Source: an uncultured Lachnospiraceae bacterium (GTDB lineage Bacteria > Bacillota > Clostridia > Lachnospirales > Lachnospiraceae). Taken from it: DNA of 64,000 nucleotides. A program made the translations under genes and the position numbers. Location of the stretch: contig CAJUMB010000001.1 of assembly GCA_910587105.1 (NCBI GenBank), positions 78,895-142,894 on the forward strand, read 5' to 3'. Below the pieces are notes generated by a model. The model searched no databases. It had not been told where the DNA came from and saw only the letters and a list, made by a program, of their open reading frames with translations. Positions 35,956-43,630 of this stretch are shown piece after piece (position 1 is the first letter of the stretch; each line of letters starts with the position of its first letter).

Positions 35956-36507
35956 ATGGCATTTGCACAGGAAAAGATTTATACTGAGGAGGATTATTAT
36001 AAAATACCAGAAGGCGTCCGTGCAGAGCTGATTGACGGGAAAATCTATTACCAGGCAGCCCCGGGCAGGATTCATCAGGAAATCCTCATGTTTCTCTCCA
36101 AAACCATTGCCAATTATATTGATCAAAAAGGCGGTCCCTGCCGGATATATCCCGGTCCCTTTGCCGTAAAACTGTTTCAGAATCATACAACCATTGTGGA
36201 GCCTGATATCAGTGTTATCTGTAATCCGGACAAACTCACCAGCCGCGGGTGTACAGGGGCGCCTGACTGGATTATCGAAATCACTTCCCCCAGTAATTCC
36301 GGAAACGATTATATCCGCAAGCTAAACCTGTATATGGATGCAGGGGTACGGGAATATTGGATTGTAAATCCTTCTGACTGTACTGTTTTTGTATACAGAC
36401 TGGCGGAATCAAGATTTGAGAATATCAGTTATTCTTTCCACGAGTCCATTAAGGCTGGCATTTATGACCATCTTTTTATCAGTCTGAAAGATTTTGCACA
36501 GGAATAA
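35956..36507 (+). CDS. Uma2 family protein (DUF820, PD-(D/E)XK fold)
   Basis: A protein of 183 residues of the Uma2 family, predicted restriction-endonuclease-like. Visible active-site pattern: D84 in EPDISV and E108 in PDWIIEITSPSN, then K122 and GVREYWIVNP. The family is abundant in cyanobacteria and scattered elsewhere; its biological role is unknown. ATG 35956 with GGAAG five bases upstream is chosen over the TTG at 35944. It may be transcribed from lexA (70 bases upstream, no terminator between), which would make it damage-inducible; that is inference. Confidence 0.88.
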   Translation: MAFAQEKIYTEEDYYKIPEGVRAELIDGKIYYQAAPGRIHQEILMFLSKTIANYIDQKGGPCRIYPGPFAVKLFQNHTTIVEPDISVICNPDKLTSRGCTGAPDWIIEITSPSNSGNDYIRKLNLYMDAGVREYWIVNPSDCTVFVYRLAESRFENISYSFHESIKAGIYDHLFISLKDFAQE

Positions 36508-36512
36508 AGAAT

Positions 36513-36575
36513 AACAAAATAACAGGAAAAGCCTCTCTCCTATTTATGACCGAAGGCTTTTCCTGTTATTTTGTT
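36513..36575. terminator. Bidirectional terminator with a perfect 21-base-pair stem
   Basis: The arm at 36513-36533 pairs without mismatch with 36555-36575 (AACAAAATAACAGG... with ...CCTGTTATTTTGTT). The ends supply T-rich tracts on both strands. It serves Uma2 on plus and the rsfS end of the minus-strand operon, and two bases of its right arm lie within the rsfS stop codon. Confidence 0.87.
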
Positions 36576-36948
36576 ACTGCTGGTCTTCCTCCATGAACTC
36601 CTTTGCATCCACCAGAACGCCGTCCCGCCAGATTCTCTCCAGATCATAGAACAGACGGTTTTCTTCGTCAAATATATGCACAATCACATCACCAAAGTCC
36701 ATCAAAATCCAGTTGGAACCACGGCTGCCTTCCACATGTTTTACCATATAACCGGCTTTTTCCATGGTTTCTTCCACATTGTCCACCATGGCCTGCACCT
36801 GATTGGGATTTCCGGCTGTACTGATGATAAAATAATCAGCCATCACGGATATTCCCTGTATATCGATGACTTTTATGTCAATTGCTTTTTTTGCATCCAG
36901 AGCCTTGCAGGCAAGCCTGGTCATCTCTTTTCCTTTACTGATTTCCAT
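36574..36948 (-). CDS. rsfS: Ribosomal silencing factor RsfS
   Basis: Binds L14 of the large subunit and blocks 30S joining, lowering translation in starvation (124 residues). Family blocks: ADYFIISTAGNPNQVQAMVDNVEE and WILMDFGDVIVHIF. The start MEISKGKEM is chosen to match family length; an upstream in-frame start would add 19 residues that overlap yqeK more and do not resemble the family. It is the last gene of the rplU-to-rsfS operon and overlaps yqeK by 14 bases. Confidence 0.94.
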   Translation of the reverse strand: MEISKGKEMTRLACKALDAKKAIDIKVIDIQGISVMADYFIISTAGNPNQVQAMVDNVEETMEKAGYMVKHVEGSRGSNWILMDFGDVIVHIFDEENRLFYDLERIWRDGVLVDAKEFMEEDQQ

Positions 36949-37531
36949 ACCTGTTTTCAATCCTTTCTTTGTAATATTGGTATGTCTGTTCTGTAGCAAT
37001 ATCAATTTTTCCGGGCGAACTGTTCAGATAGTCCAGTGTATCTTTCAGGATTTTATAAGTGCACCTGTCCAGATCCTGAAATGCCAGACGCCGGATCTCG
37101 CCCAGATTGGGGGCTGTATCTCTCATAGGCTCAATATAATCCGCAATGTATACAATCTGCTCCAGAGGAGTCATATTTGGCTTTCCTGTGGTGTGACAGC
37201 AGATAGCACTGAGGATTTCTTCATCTTCTACGCCGTATTTCTTTTTGGCATAATAAGCTCCCAGTTTTGCGTGCAGCAAAAAGGGGTTTTCTTCTTCAAA
37301 CGGTGTTACAGGTATTTCATGTTTTTGGCAGATTTTGACCTTTTTTTTATTGGAAACACATTTCGCACAATCATGAAGAAGGCCGGCAAGCTGAGCTCTT
37401 TTTACATCCTGCCCATGAGCCATGGCCAGCGCTGCACTGGTGTACATCACGCCTAGTGTATGCCGATAACGCTTATCGTCCAGTTTTTTACAGAGTTTTT
37501 CCTGTATTATAGTGAGTCTTTCTTCATCCAT
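36935..37531 (-). CDS. yqeK: YqeK family HD hydrolase, symmetrical Ap4A phosphatase
   Basis: HD-domain phosphohydrolase (198 residues) of the YqeK family, shown in Gram-positives to split diadenosine tetraphosphate into two ADP. Metal ligands are in YRHTLGVM, LLHDCAK (the HD pair) and the later CHTTGKP and DYIEP. ATG 37531, with AAAGG eight bases upstream, is preferred over TTG 37537. It sits between nadD and rsfS as in most Firmicutes. Confidence 0.94.
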   Translation of the reverse strand: MDEERLTIIQEKLCKKLDDKRYRHTLGVMYTSAALAMAHGQDVKRAQLAGLLHDCAKCVSNKKKVKICQKHEIPVTPFEEENPFLLHAKLGAYYAKKKYGVEDEEILSAICCHTTGKPNMTPLEQIVYIADYIEPMRDTAPNLGEIRRLAFQDLDRCTYKILKDTLDYLNSSPGKIDIATEQTYQYYKERIENRYGNQ

Positions 37532-37586
37532 TTCCAATACCTTTGAGAACTGCAGATAAATAAATCAAAATGTGTCAGTTATTTTT

Positions 37587-38216
37587 CTACAGTTCTTTCA
37601 CATGATAGATTTGATTTTGATAAATATATTCCATAACTATGGCCGGTACATAATACCGAATCGTCTCTCCTGCTGATATCTGATCCCGGATATATGCAGA
37701 AGAAATGTCAATATTCAGAGTATCCAGCCGGATAAATTCTCCCTGATATTTTTCAGAAATCCTTTTGATCTCCTCATTGAGCGTATTCACAGGCACATGG
37801 TCACGGACAGCTATGACAACTTTGCAGTTTTGGCAGATGCGCCCAGGTTCTTTCCACTGTTCGAACGTAAACAGGGAGTCTGCCCCTATGATGAAATAAT
37901 ATTCTTCATCCGCATGTTTCCGGTTCATATGCTCCAAAGTCCGGTAGGTATAAGAATAACCATCTGCATGCATCTCCACAAGTGACAGCTCAAAATGGGG
38001 ATTGTCCTGAATGGCTCTTCTCACCATCTCTACCCGCTGTCCATCTGTGGCCCTGCCTGGCCGTGACTGTTTGTGGGGAGGATTTCCGGAGGGCATAAAT
38101 AAGACTTTTTCCAGCCCAAGCTGTTCATATGCTTTCTCGCCCAGAATCAAATGTCCAATGTGTATGGGATCGAATGTACCGCCCATAATCCCAATTTTCC
38201 TTTTTTTCTTATCCAT
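37587..38216 (-). CDS. nadD: Nicotinate-nucleotide adenylyltransferase
   Basis: Joins nicotinate mononucleotide with ATP to give deamido-NAD, a late step of NAD synthesis (209 residues). The nucleotidyltransferase motif GGTFDPIHIGH is at 12-22 with H19 and H22. MPSGNPPHK and the C-terminal SSAYIRDQI (ISST-R variant) complete the active site. It is in the obgE-yhbY-nadD-yqeK-rsfS order, 49 bases before yqeK. Confidence 0.96.
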   Translation of the reverse strand: MDKKKRKIGIMGGTFDPIHIGHLILGEKAYEQLGLEKVLFMPSGNPPHKQSRPGRATDGQRVEMVRRAIQDNPHFELSLVEMHADGYSYTYRTLEHMNRKHADEEYYFIIGADSLFTFEQWKEPGRICQNCKVVIAVRDHVPVNTLNEEIKRISEKYQGEFIRLDTLNIDISSAYIRDQISAGETIRYYVPAIVMEYIYQNQIYHVKEL

Positions 38217-38235
38217 TCATTCATCCTCAGAAGAT

Positions 38236-38526
38236 TTAAGGAAGTTCTATTTTCGGTTTCCCTTTCTTTTTCGGACGATACAGGATAATTTTCTTTCCGA
38301 TTACCTGTACCACGGCTGAATGTGTACGCTCTGACAACATTTGCGCCATTTCTTTTGGGTCTTCCAGACAGTTCTGCAGCACATTGATCTTTATCAGCTC
38401 TCTTGCCTCCAGCGCCTCTTCCACGGAAGCTGTGTTTTCCGGCGTCACACCGGATTTTCCCAGCTGGAGGACAGGCGTCAGATTCATGGCCAGTCCTTTT
38501 AAATAAGCCCTTTGTTTACTTGTCAT
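38236..38526 (-). CDS. yhbY: YhbY family ribosome assembly RNA-binding protein
   Basis: Small KH-like CRM-domain protein (96 residues) that associates with pre-50S particles. The N-terminal MTSKQRAYLKGLAMNLTPVL and the GKSG loop are typical. An AGGAG site precedes the ATG by about ten bases. It is placed between obgE and nadD, both spaced by fewer than 20 bases. Confidence 0.94.
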   Translation of the reverse strand: MTSKQRAYLKGLAMNLTPVLQLGKSGVTPENTASVEEALEARELIKINVLQNCLEDPKEMAQMLSERTHSAVVQVIGKKIILYRPKKKGKPKIELP

Positions 38527-38544
38527 TTACTTTACGCTCCTATG

Positions 38545-39837
38545 TCACTTATAATATTCAAACGCATGTCCATACATATGGACGGTATCTCCCTCCTGGA
38601 TGCCGGCCTTCTCCAGGTCGTCCAGAATGCCGCCGTCTTTTAGGAATTTCTGGAAAAATGCAAACCCTTTTTCGGAGTCCAGATTGGTATATCCCAGCAT
38701 TTTTTCAATTTTAGGCCCTTCCACAATATATTCCGGCGGGTCATCCTCTGTGCGCACAACTGTATAGGGAAGATTCTCGATTACAATCTCCTCCTCCGGG
38801 AAAAATTCCTGTTCAAAGACAATGCTCTCCTTGGGGATAGATGCCAGCATTTTCTTCACGGCCCACAGGAGTTCTTCCACTCCCTGGCCACTGACGGCTG
38901 AAATGGCGTAAACCAAAATTCCCTTGGGCTCAAATTCCCGGCGGAGTCTCTGTATGGCTTCGTCATCCTCCGGAGCAAGTGCATCTATCTTATTGGCGGC
39001 AATAATCTGAGGGCGGGAAGCCACATCGGAATTGTAAAGTTTCAATTCTTCGTTGATCTTATATACATCTTCTACTGGGTCACGGCCTTCCACGGAGGCC
39101 ACATCCACCAGATGAATAATCGTCCGGGTACGCTCAATGTGTTTCAAAAACTCATGTCCCAGACCGGCTCCCTGGGATGCCCCCTCAATCAGCCCCGGAA
39201 TATCTGCGATCACAAACCCGTCGATCTCTTTATAATCCACCACTCCCAGAAAGGGATTTAAAGTGGTAAAAGGATAATTGGCTACCTTTGGACGGGCGTG
39301 GGATACTCTGGACAAAAAAGTGGATTTTCCCACATTGGGGAATCCCAGCAGACCCACGTCTGCAATCATTTTCAGTTCCAGCCTGACTTCCAGCTCCCGG
39401 CATGCCTCTCCAGCCTGGGCATATTTGGGGACCTGCATAGTGGAGGTGGCATAATGCATATTTCCGTTGCCCCCTCTCCCGCCCCGCAGGATCACCTGTC
39501 TTTTATTTTCACCGGATAAATCTGCAATCACTCTGCCAGACTGGGCCTCCAGCACCACGGTGCCTGGGGGGACTTTCAGCACCAAATCCCGTCCGTTGGC
39601 TCCATGACAGCGGCGCTTTCTCCCCGGTTCTCCGTTTTGTGCTGCATATTTCCTTTTATAGCGGTAATCAGTCAGGGTATTCAAACCTTCATCAATCTGA
39701 AAAACAATATCTCCGCCTTTTCCGCCGTCTCCGCCGTCCGGTCCTCCGTTGGCCACATACAGCTCCCTTCGAAAGCTCACACAGCCGTCTCCGCCCTTTC
39801 CGGAACGGATGATAATACGGGCTCTGTCTGCAAACAT
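38545..39837 (-). CDS. obgE: GTPase Obg
   Basis: Essential late 50S assembly and stress GTPase (430 residues). The glycine-rich Obg fold is at 1-158 (GGDGCVSFRRE, GGPDGGDGGKGGD). The G domain has G1 GFPNVGKST at 165-173, G3 DIPGLIEGA at 212-220 and G4 NKID. The C-terminal OCT domain ends the protein. AAGGAGG precedes the ATG. A terminator-like hairpin separates it from rpmA, so its expression may be lower than that of the ribosomal genes. Confidence 0.97.
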   Translation of the reverse strand: MFADRARIIIRSGKGGDGCVSFRRELYVANGGPDGGDGGKGGDIVFQIDEGLNTLTDYRYKRKYAAQNGEPGRKRRCHGANGRDLVLKVPPGTVVLEAQSGRVIADLSGENKRQVILRGGRGGNGNMHYATSTMQVPKYAQAGEACRELEVRLELKMIADVGLLGFPNVGKSTFLSRVSHARPKVANYPFTTLNPFLGVVDYKEIDGFVIADIPGLIEGASQGAGLGHEFLKHIERTRTIIHLVDVASVEGRDPVEDVYKINEELKLYNSDVASRPQIIAANKIDALAPEDDEAIQRLRREFEPKGILVYAISAVSGQGVEELLWAVKKMLASIPKESIVFEQEFFPEEEIVIENLPYTVVRTEDDPPEYIVEGPKIEKMLGYTNLDSEKGFAFFQKFLKDGGILDDLEKAGIQEGDTVHMYGHAFEYYK

Positions 39838-39861
39838 ATTGTGTTCACCTCCTTATTCCAC

Positions 39862-39899
39862 AAAAAGGGCTTCAAATCCATCAAGAGATTTGAAGCCCT
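39862..39899 (-). terminator. Terminator or attenuator between rpmA and obgE
   Basis: AGGGCTTCAAATC (39866-39878) and GATTTGAAGCCCT (39887-39899) form a perfect 13-base-pair stem. On the minus strand it is followed by five T residues. No separate obgE promoter fits in the 25 bases left, so partial read-through is the likely purpose. Confidence 0.82.
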
Positions 39900-39918
39900 G
39901 AAATCCAAAACCTTTTTC

Positions 39919-40209
39919 CTATTCCTCTGCAGCAACCGGAATAATGGAAACCTGCTTCTTATCCCTGCCCTTTCTGGTGTAACGTACCACACCATCGGTC
40001 AGGGCAAATAAAGTATGGTCCCTTCCCAACCCTACATTCAGACCGGGATGAATTCTTGTCCCTCTCTGCCTGTAAAGAATATTGCCTGCCAATACAAACT
40101 GTCCGTCTGCTCTTTTTGCCCCTAATCTCTTAGACTCAGAATCACGGCCGTTCTTTGTAGAACCGACTCCCTTTTTATGGGCAAATAACTGAAGGTTCAT
40201 TTTCAGCAT
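39919..40209 (-). CDS. rpmA: 50S ribosomal protein L27 with Prp-cleaved extension
   Basis: Large-subunit protein (96 residues) near the peptidyl-transferase centre. The precursor starts [18 protein letters not shown]; the segment through LFA is the Firmicute N-terminal extension that the protease Prp removes, exposing the HKKG... end that reaches the P-site. The prp gene is immediately upstream (three-base gap). The rest is a standard L27 ([13 protein letters not shown]). Confidence 0.97.
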   Translation of the reverse strand: MLKMNLQLFAHKKGVGSTKNGRDSESKRLGAKRADGQFVLAGNILYRQRGTRIHPGLNVGLGRDHTLFALTDGVVRYTRKGRDKKQVSIIPVAAEE

Positions 40210-40212
40210 ATT

Positions 40213-40533
40213 CTACACCTCTTTCGCAATAATCTTCAAATATTCGTTCTCATAACTTTCCTGTATCTGGAATAACCCCAGCATAAGCGAATCCATCAGC
40301 AGTCTGGATGCCTCGCCGGGACCAACGATAAATTCCCAGAATAAGTATCCGTCTTCACTGGTTACATGGATAATATCCTCTGTAAACGTGTCGATAGAAT
40401 TCACGGTATTCACCATCAATGCAGACACAGCGGCACAGATGATATCACGTCCCTGCTCTGCGAATCCAGCATGTCCTGAGGATTCGATTTTTCGGAACTC
40501 TCCGTTCTCTTTCCAAACTGTAACTGTGATCAT
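40213..40533 (-). CDS. prp: Ribosomal-processing cysteine protease Prp
   Basis: Cysteine protease (106 residues) that trims the N-terminus of L27. The catalytic pair is H21 in GHAGFAEQG and C33 in DIICAAVSAL, matching the family spacing. It lies between rplU (15-base gap) and rpmA (3-base gap), the conserved rplU-prp-rpmA order, and its substrate motif is visible in the next gene. Confidence 0.95.
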   Translation of the reverse strand: MITVTVWKENGEFRKIESSGHAGFAEQGRDIICAAVSALMVNTVNSIDTFTEDIIHVTSEDGYLFWEFIVGPGEASRLLMDSLMLGLFQIQESYENEYLKIIAKEV

Positions 40534-40548
40534 CTTATACCTGGCTTT

Positions 40549-40854
40549 TTAGCCATTAATTTTCTCAATCTTTACTTTTGTATACTGCTGCCTGTGTCCC
40601 TGTTTCTTGTGGTAACCGGTTTTTCTCTTATACTTGTAAACGATTACTTTCTTAGCCTTTCCGTTTTCCACTACAGTTGCAGTTACGCTGGCATTTGCCA
40701 CGTCACCGCCTACTTTCAGGCCGTTGTCGCTGATTGCAAGCACATCATCAAAAGTAACTGTCTCACCGGCTTCCAGACCCAGCTTCTCCACTTTCAGGCA
40801 GTCGCCTTCTGCCACTTTATACTGCTTGCCACCTGTTGCAATGATTGCGTACAT
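40549..40854 (-). CDS. rplU: 50S ribosomal protein L21
   Basis: Large-subunit protein binding 23S rRNA (101 residues). The N-terminal [18 protein letters not shown] and the C-terminal [19 protein letters not shown] are typical. First gene of the operon; a GGAGGG site precedes the ATG. A short leader and a good promoter lie upstream. Confidence 0.98.
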   Translation of the reverse strand: MYAIIATGGKQYKVAEGDCLKVEKLGLEAGETVTFDDVLAISDNGLKVGGDVANASVTATVVENGKAKKVIVYKYKRKTGYHKKQGHRQQYTKVKIEKING

Positions 40855-40933
40855 CTAAGTACCCTCCTATAACTCTTACTCGCCAAATTCGGTAGTTGAG
40901 ATTCAACACTTCATACCTCTTTGTGCGGCATAC
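40855..40933 (-). ncRNA. Possible L21 leader (5' UTR of rplU)
   Basis: The roughly 79-base transcript leader between the predicted start site and rplU contains a GTTGA/TCAAC hairpin and ends in the ribosome binding site. Low-GC Gram-positives often carry an autoregulatory L21 leader here. I recognise the position and size, not a verified consensus match. Confidence 0.4.
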
Positions 40934-40939
40934 TTCTGT

Positions 40940-40969
40940 ATTTTACCATGGATGGTACTATTTCGTCAA
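40940..40969 (-). promoter_or_regulatory. Promoter of the rplU-prp-rpmA-obgE operon
   Basis: Read on the minus strand: TTGACG (40969-40964), 18 bases, TAAAAT (40945-40940) preceded by TGG, an extended -10. Confidence 0.7.
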
Positions 40970-40998
40970 GAAATTTTGTTGATTTTATTCCTCTTTCA

Positions 40999-41655
40999 TC
41001 AGGCTAACAGATAATCCAAAAACATTTTCACCCGTTCCACACGATTGGTATACGCAGATACACATACATAACATCCGTCTTTATAACTATTCATATTTTT
41101 AATCAGGGGGCTGTCCGAGATATCCACGCCCACAGGGATTTCCTCTCCTTCCTCTGTGGTGTAATACACCAGCCGGTCCTGATACTTCTGGTAAATCTCT
41201 TTTGCCAGGGCATCTTCCAGGTTCAGCACCCGCTTTCCCTTGGCAATACCCATAAGATTAGCCTTTTGGCAGACCAGGGCATCTGTGGTTCCTGCCTCCA
41301 GATAAGCCACTGTTTTCTGAAAATATGTGTTGCTGTAATCCTTCTGGTTCTCCAGATTAAAAAATGCGTTGGCGTCAAAGGTAATGGTTCCCTTTTCCTG
41401 GAAAGCGGCATATGTTTCAAATTCTTTGTAGAAGCCAGAGGTTTCCGATATGTCGTCATAGCAGTTAATGAATGTGATATGAAGCAGCGTGTCTTCCGGA
41501 CGGTTTAAAAAGGCGTGGATGAAGTATACCAGTAAAAATAAAAACACCAGAATTCCCACAATGGGGATTTTGTAATAGGTCCAGATATACTCCGCAGCCT
41601 GCTTTGTTTCCATTTCCTGTATTTTTTCTTTTTCTGTCTGCAGTCTTTTTTTCAT
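40999..41655 (-). CDS. Membrane-anchored protein of unknown function
   Basis: A protein of 218 residues, not assigned to a family I know. A charged cytoplasmic tail (about 1-27) is followed by one strong transmembrane helix (about 31-50, PIVGILVFLFLLVYF) and an extracellular domain of about 165 residues. That domain has scattered similarity in style to periplasmic-binding folds (ALVCQKANLMGIAKGKRVLNLED). GGAAGGAA precedes the ATG. It has its own promoter, faces the same way as the ribosomal operon and lies between that operon and the sugar transporter; no partner is obvious. Confidence 0.75.
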   Translation of the reverse strand: MKKRLQTEKEKIQEMETKQAAEYIWTYYKIPIVGILVFLFLLVYFIHAFLNRPEDTLLHITFINCYDDISETSGFYKEFETYAAFQEKGTITFDANAFFNLENQKDYSNTYFQKTVAYLEAGTTDALVCQKANLMGIAKGKRVLNLEDALAKEIYQKYQDRLVYYTTEEGEEIPVGVDISDSPLIKNMNSYKDGCYVCVSAYTNRVERVKMFLDYLLA

Positions 41656-41719
41656 CGGCTGTTCCTTCCGTGGTTTTAATTTTCATATAAACACATTGGA
41701 AAATCACTTTTTCTCTCTA

Positions 41720-41748
41720 AGTATATGCCTTTTCCCCAATTCCGTCAA
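41720..41748 (-). promoter_or_regulatory. Promoter of the membrane-anchored hypothetical gene
   Basis: Read on the minus strand: TTGACG (41748-41743), 17 bases, TATACT (41725-41720). It begins right after the terminator of the transporter operon. Confidence 0.72.
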
Positions 41749-41751
41749 CGC

Positions 41752-41780
41752 AAAAAAGCAACGCCATAACCAGCATTGCT
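41752..41780 (-). terminator. Terminator of the sugar ABC transporter operon
   Basis: On the minus strand AGCAATGC (41780-41773) pairs with GCGTTGCT (41764-41757), eight pairs including one G-U, followed by six T residues. Confidence 0.82.
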
Positions 41781-41806
41781 TCTTTGCGTTCCAAAATATG
41801 TTTTTT

Positions 41807-42637
41807 CTACAGCTTACCGCCAGAAGTTGCGATACCTTCGATGAACTGTTTCTGGAAGATCAGATACAGAACAATCATCGGAACACAGGCGATCAGCGAA
41901 GCCGCCATAAGCTGAGGATAATTTGATGTATACTGTCCCTGCATGGTTGCCAGTGCTGCTGACAACGGCATCTTTGTGGAGCTGGAGTTTACAACCAGAG
42001 GCCACATCAGGTCTTTGTAAGCAAATACGGCTGTAAAGATACCCAGTGCCACCATAGATGACCTGGTAAGCGGCGACATAATGTGAAGGAATGTCTGGAA
42101 AATATTACATCCATCCAGACGTGCCGCTTCTTCCAGAGATGCAGGCAGTCCCATGTAAGCCTGTTTCAACAGGAATGTACCGAACGCAGTTACCATTCCG
42201 GGGAATACCAGTGCGAAAATGGTGTTTGTCATACCCATACCGCTGACCATCAGGTACTGGGGAATGATAAAAATCTGAGCCGGAATCATCATCTGAAACA
42301 GTACCAGAGAGAACATAACATTCTTTCCTTTGAATTCCAGTCTTCCAAATGCATAGCCAGCCAGCGTAGCAGTCAATACAGCACAGACTACACGCCAGAA
42401 AATCAACAGCAATGTATTTTTATAAAGAAGAAGGAAATTCATATTGTTCCAGACAGTACTAAAAGCATCAGTTTTCCATACTGACGGAAAGATTACAAAA
42501 GGATTCACCTGGGTTGCCTCCGTCACAGACTTAAACGAAGTCAAAATCATCCAGAGAAAGGGTACCATCATGATGATAGAAAAAATAACCAATATAACAT
42601 GAATTAAAACTGTAGTAAATTTTCTTCTCGCTTCCAT
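41807..42637 (-). CDS. Carbohydrate ABC transporter permease (MsmG/MalG type)
   Basis: Inner-membrane permease (276 residues, six transmembrane helices) of the CUT1 family. The ATPase-coupling EAA loop is EEAARLDGCNIFQTFLHIMS at about 180-200. It pairs with the MalF-type permease 12 bases upstream. No ATPase gene is nearby; CUT1 systems in Firmicutes often share one MsmX-type ATPase encoded elsewhere. The nearby alpha-galactosidase suggests alpha-galactosides such as melibiose or raffinose as substrate. Confidence 0.94.
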   Translation of the reverse strand: MEARRKFTTVLIHVILVIFSIIMMVPFLWMILTSFKSVTEATQVNPFVIFPSVWKTDAFSTVWNNMNFLLLYKNTLLLIFWRVVCAVLTATLAGYAFGRLEFKGKNVMFSLVLFQMMIPAQIFIIPQYLMVSGMGMTNTIFALVFPGMVTAFGTFLLKQAYMGLPASLEEAARLDGCNIFQTFLHIMSPLTRSSMVALGIFTAVFAYKDLMWPLVVNSSSTKMPLSAALATMQGQYTSNYPQLMAASLIACVPMIVLYLIFQKQFIEGIATSGGKL

Positions 42638-42649
42638 ACTCTGCCTCCC

Positions 42650-43543
42650 CTACTCGTAATGAACCCATTTTTTCTGGCCAATCATCTGGAATACTGTAAT
42701 CACTAATATAACTGCAAGCAGAAGCATAACGATTGCTGAGCCATATCCTTTATTACCGTAATCAAAAGACTGCTGATAGAACAGGTAAACAATTGACTGC
42801 GTCTTCGGGAGCGCTGCATTGGAAGTTTCCATAACCATGTAAATCAGGTCGAATACCTGCAGTGCACCGATTACCCTTGTGATCAACACAAAGAAAATAG
42901 TCGGGGAAAGCAGCGGAACTGTAATATTAAAGAACGCCTGAATACCGGACGCTCCGTCAATATCTGCCGCTTCGTAATAATCATGCGGAATTTCCTGCAG
43001 ACCGGAAAGGAACAATACAATGTTGTAACCGAGAATGGACCATACACCGATGACGCCCACACAGATCCACGCGATTTTCGGATTGGAAATCCATTCCACA
43101 TGGAGGCCAAATGCATTGTTCAAAAGACCGAACTGTGAGTTGTACAGCCAGCGCCATACCATTGCCACTGCCGCAGGCGCTGCGATCATGGGCAGGAAAA
43201 AGATTGCTCTGTATGCACTGCGTCCTTTCATTTTGCGGTTCAGCAGAACTGCAAGGACAAGAGCGATACAAATAGAAAACGGAACTTCAATAATCGCGTA
43301 CTTGAACGTATTCCAGAGAGACTGCCATACAACTGAGTCCCCAAACATCTGTGCATAATTTTCTAATCCGACAAACACATTTCCCTTGCCAAAATCCCCT
43401 GTTTTACAAAAAGACTGGTAAATGGTAGAAGCAATGGGATACAGATTCAGAATAATCAGACCTGCCATTGTCGGAATAATAAACAGCCATCCCCAGAACA
43501 GCTGGTTTTTTTCCCATGTTGTCATTTTTGCCTTTTTATTCAT
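42650..43543 (-). CDS. Carbohydrate ABC transporter permease (MsmF/MalF type)
   Basis: CUT1-family permease (297 residues, six transmembrane helices). The EAA loop is YEAADIDGASGIQAFFNITV. The N-terminus (WEKNQLFWGWLFIIPTMAGL) is typical. It forms the membrane channel with the MalG-type permease, and lies 87 bases after the binding-protein gene, with a stem-loop in that gap. Confidence 0.94.
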   Translation of the reverse strand: MNKKAKMTTWEKNQLFWGWLFIIPTMAGLIILNLYPIASTIYQSFCKTGDFGKGNVFVGLENYAQMFGDSVVWQSLWNTFKYAIIEVPFSICIALVLAVLLNRKMKGRSAYRAIFFLPMIAAPAAVAMVWRWLYNSQFGLLNNAFGLHVEWISNPKIAWICVGVIGVWSILGYNIVLFLSGLQEIPHDYYEAADIDGASGIQAFFNITVPLLSPTIFFVLITRVIGALQVFDLIYMVMETSNAALPKTQSIVYLFYQQSFDYGNKGYGSAIVMLLLAVILVITVFQMIGQKKWVHYE

Positions 43544-43571
43544 CTTTTCACCCTCTATCTTTTAATTCTGC

Positions 43572-43608
43572 ACTGCGGAACATATGGAAAAACCATATAT
43601 CCCGCAGT
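43572..43608 (-). other. Stem-loop between binding-protein and permease genes
   Basis: ACTGCGG (43572-43578) pairs with CCGCAGT (43602-43608), with an inner CATATGG/CCATAT part. No T-run follows on the minus strand. As in malE-malF-type operons it may protect the binding-protein message and lower permease expression. Confidence 0.6.
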
Positions 43609-43630
43609 ACAAAGTTATAAAAGCCTGTTT

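Noticed and set aside
36866..37456. Open frame of 196 codons antisense to rsfS and yqeK
   Set aside because: Shadow of the conserved operon; the translated product resembles no known family.
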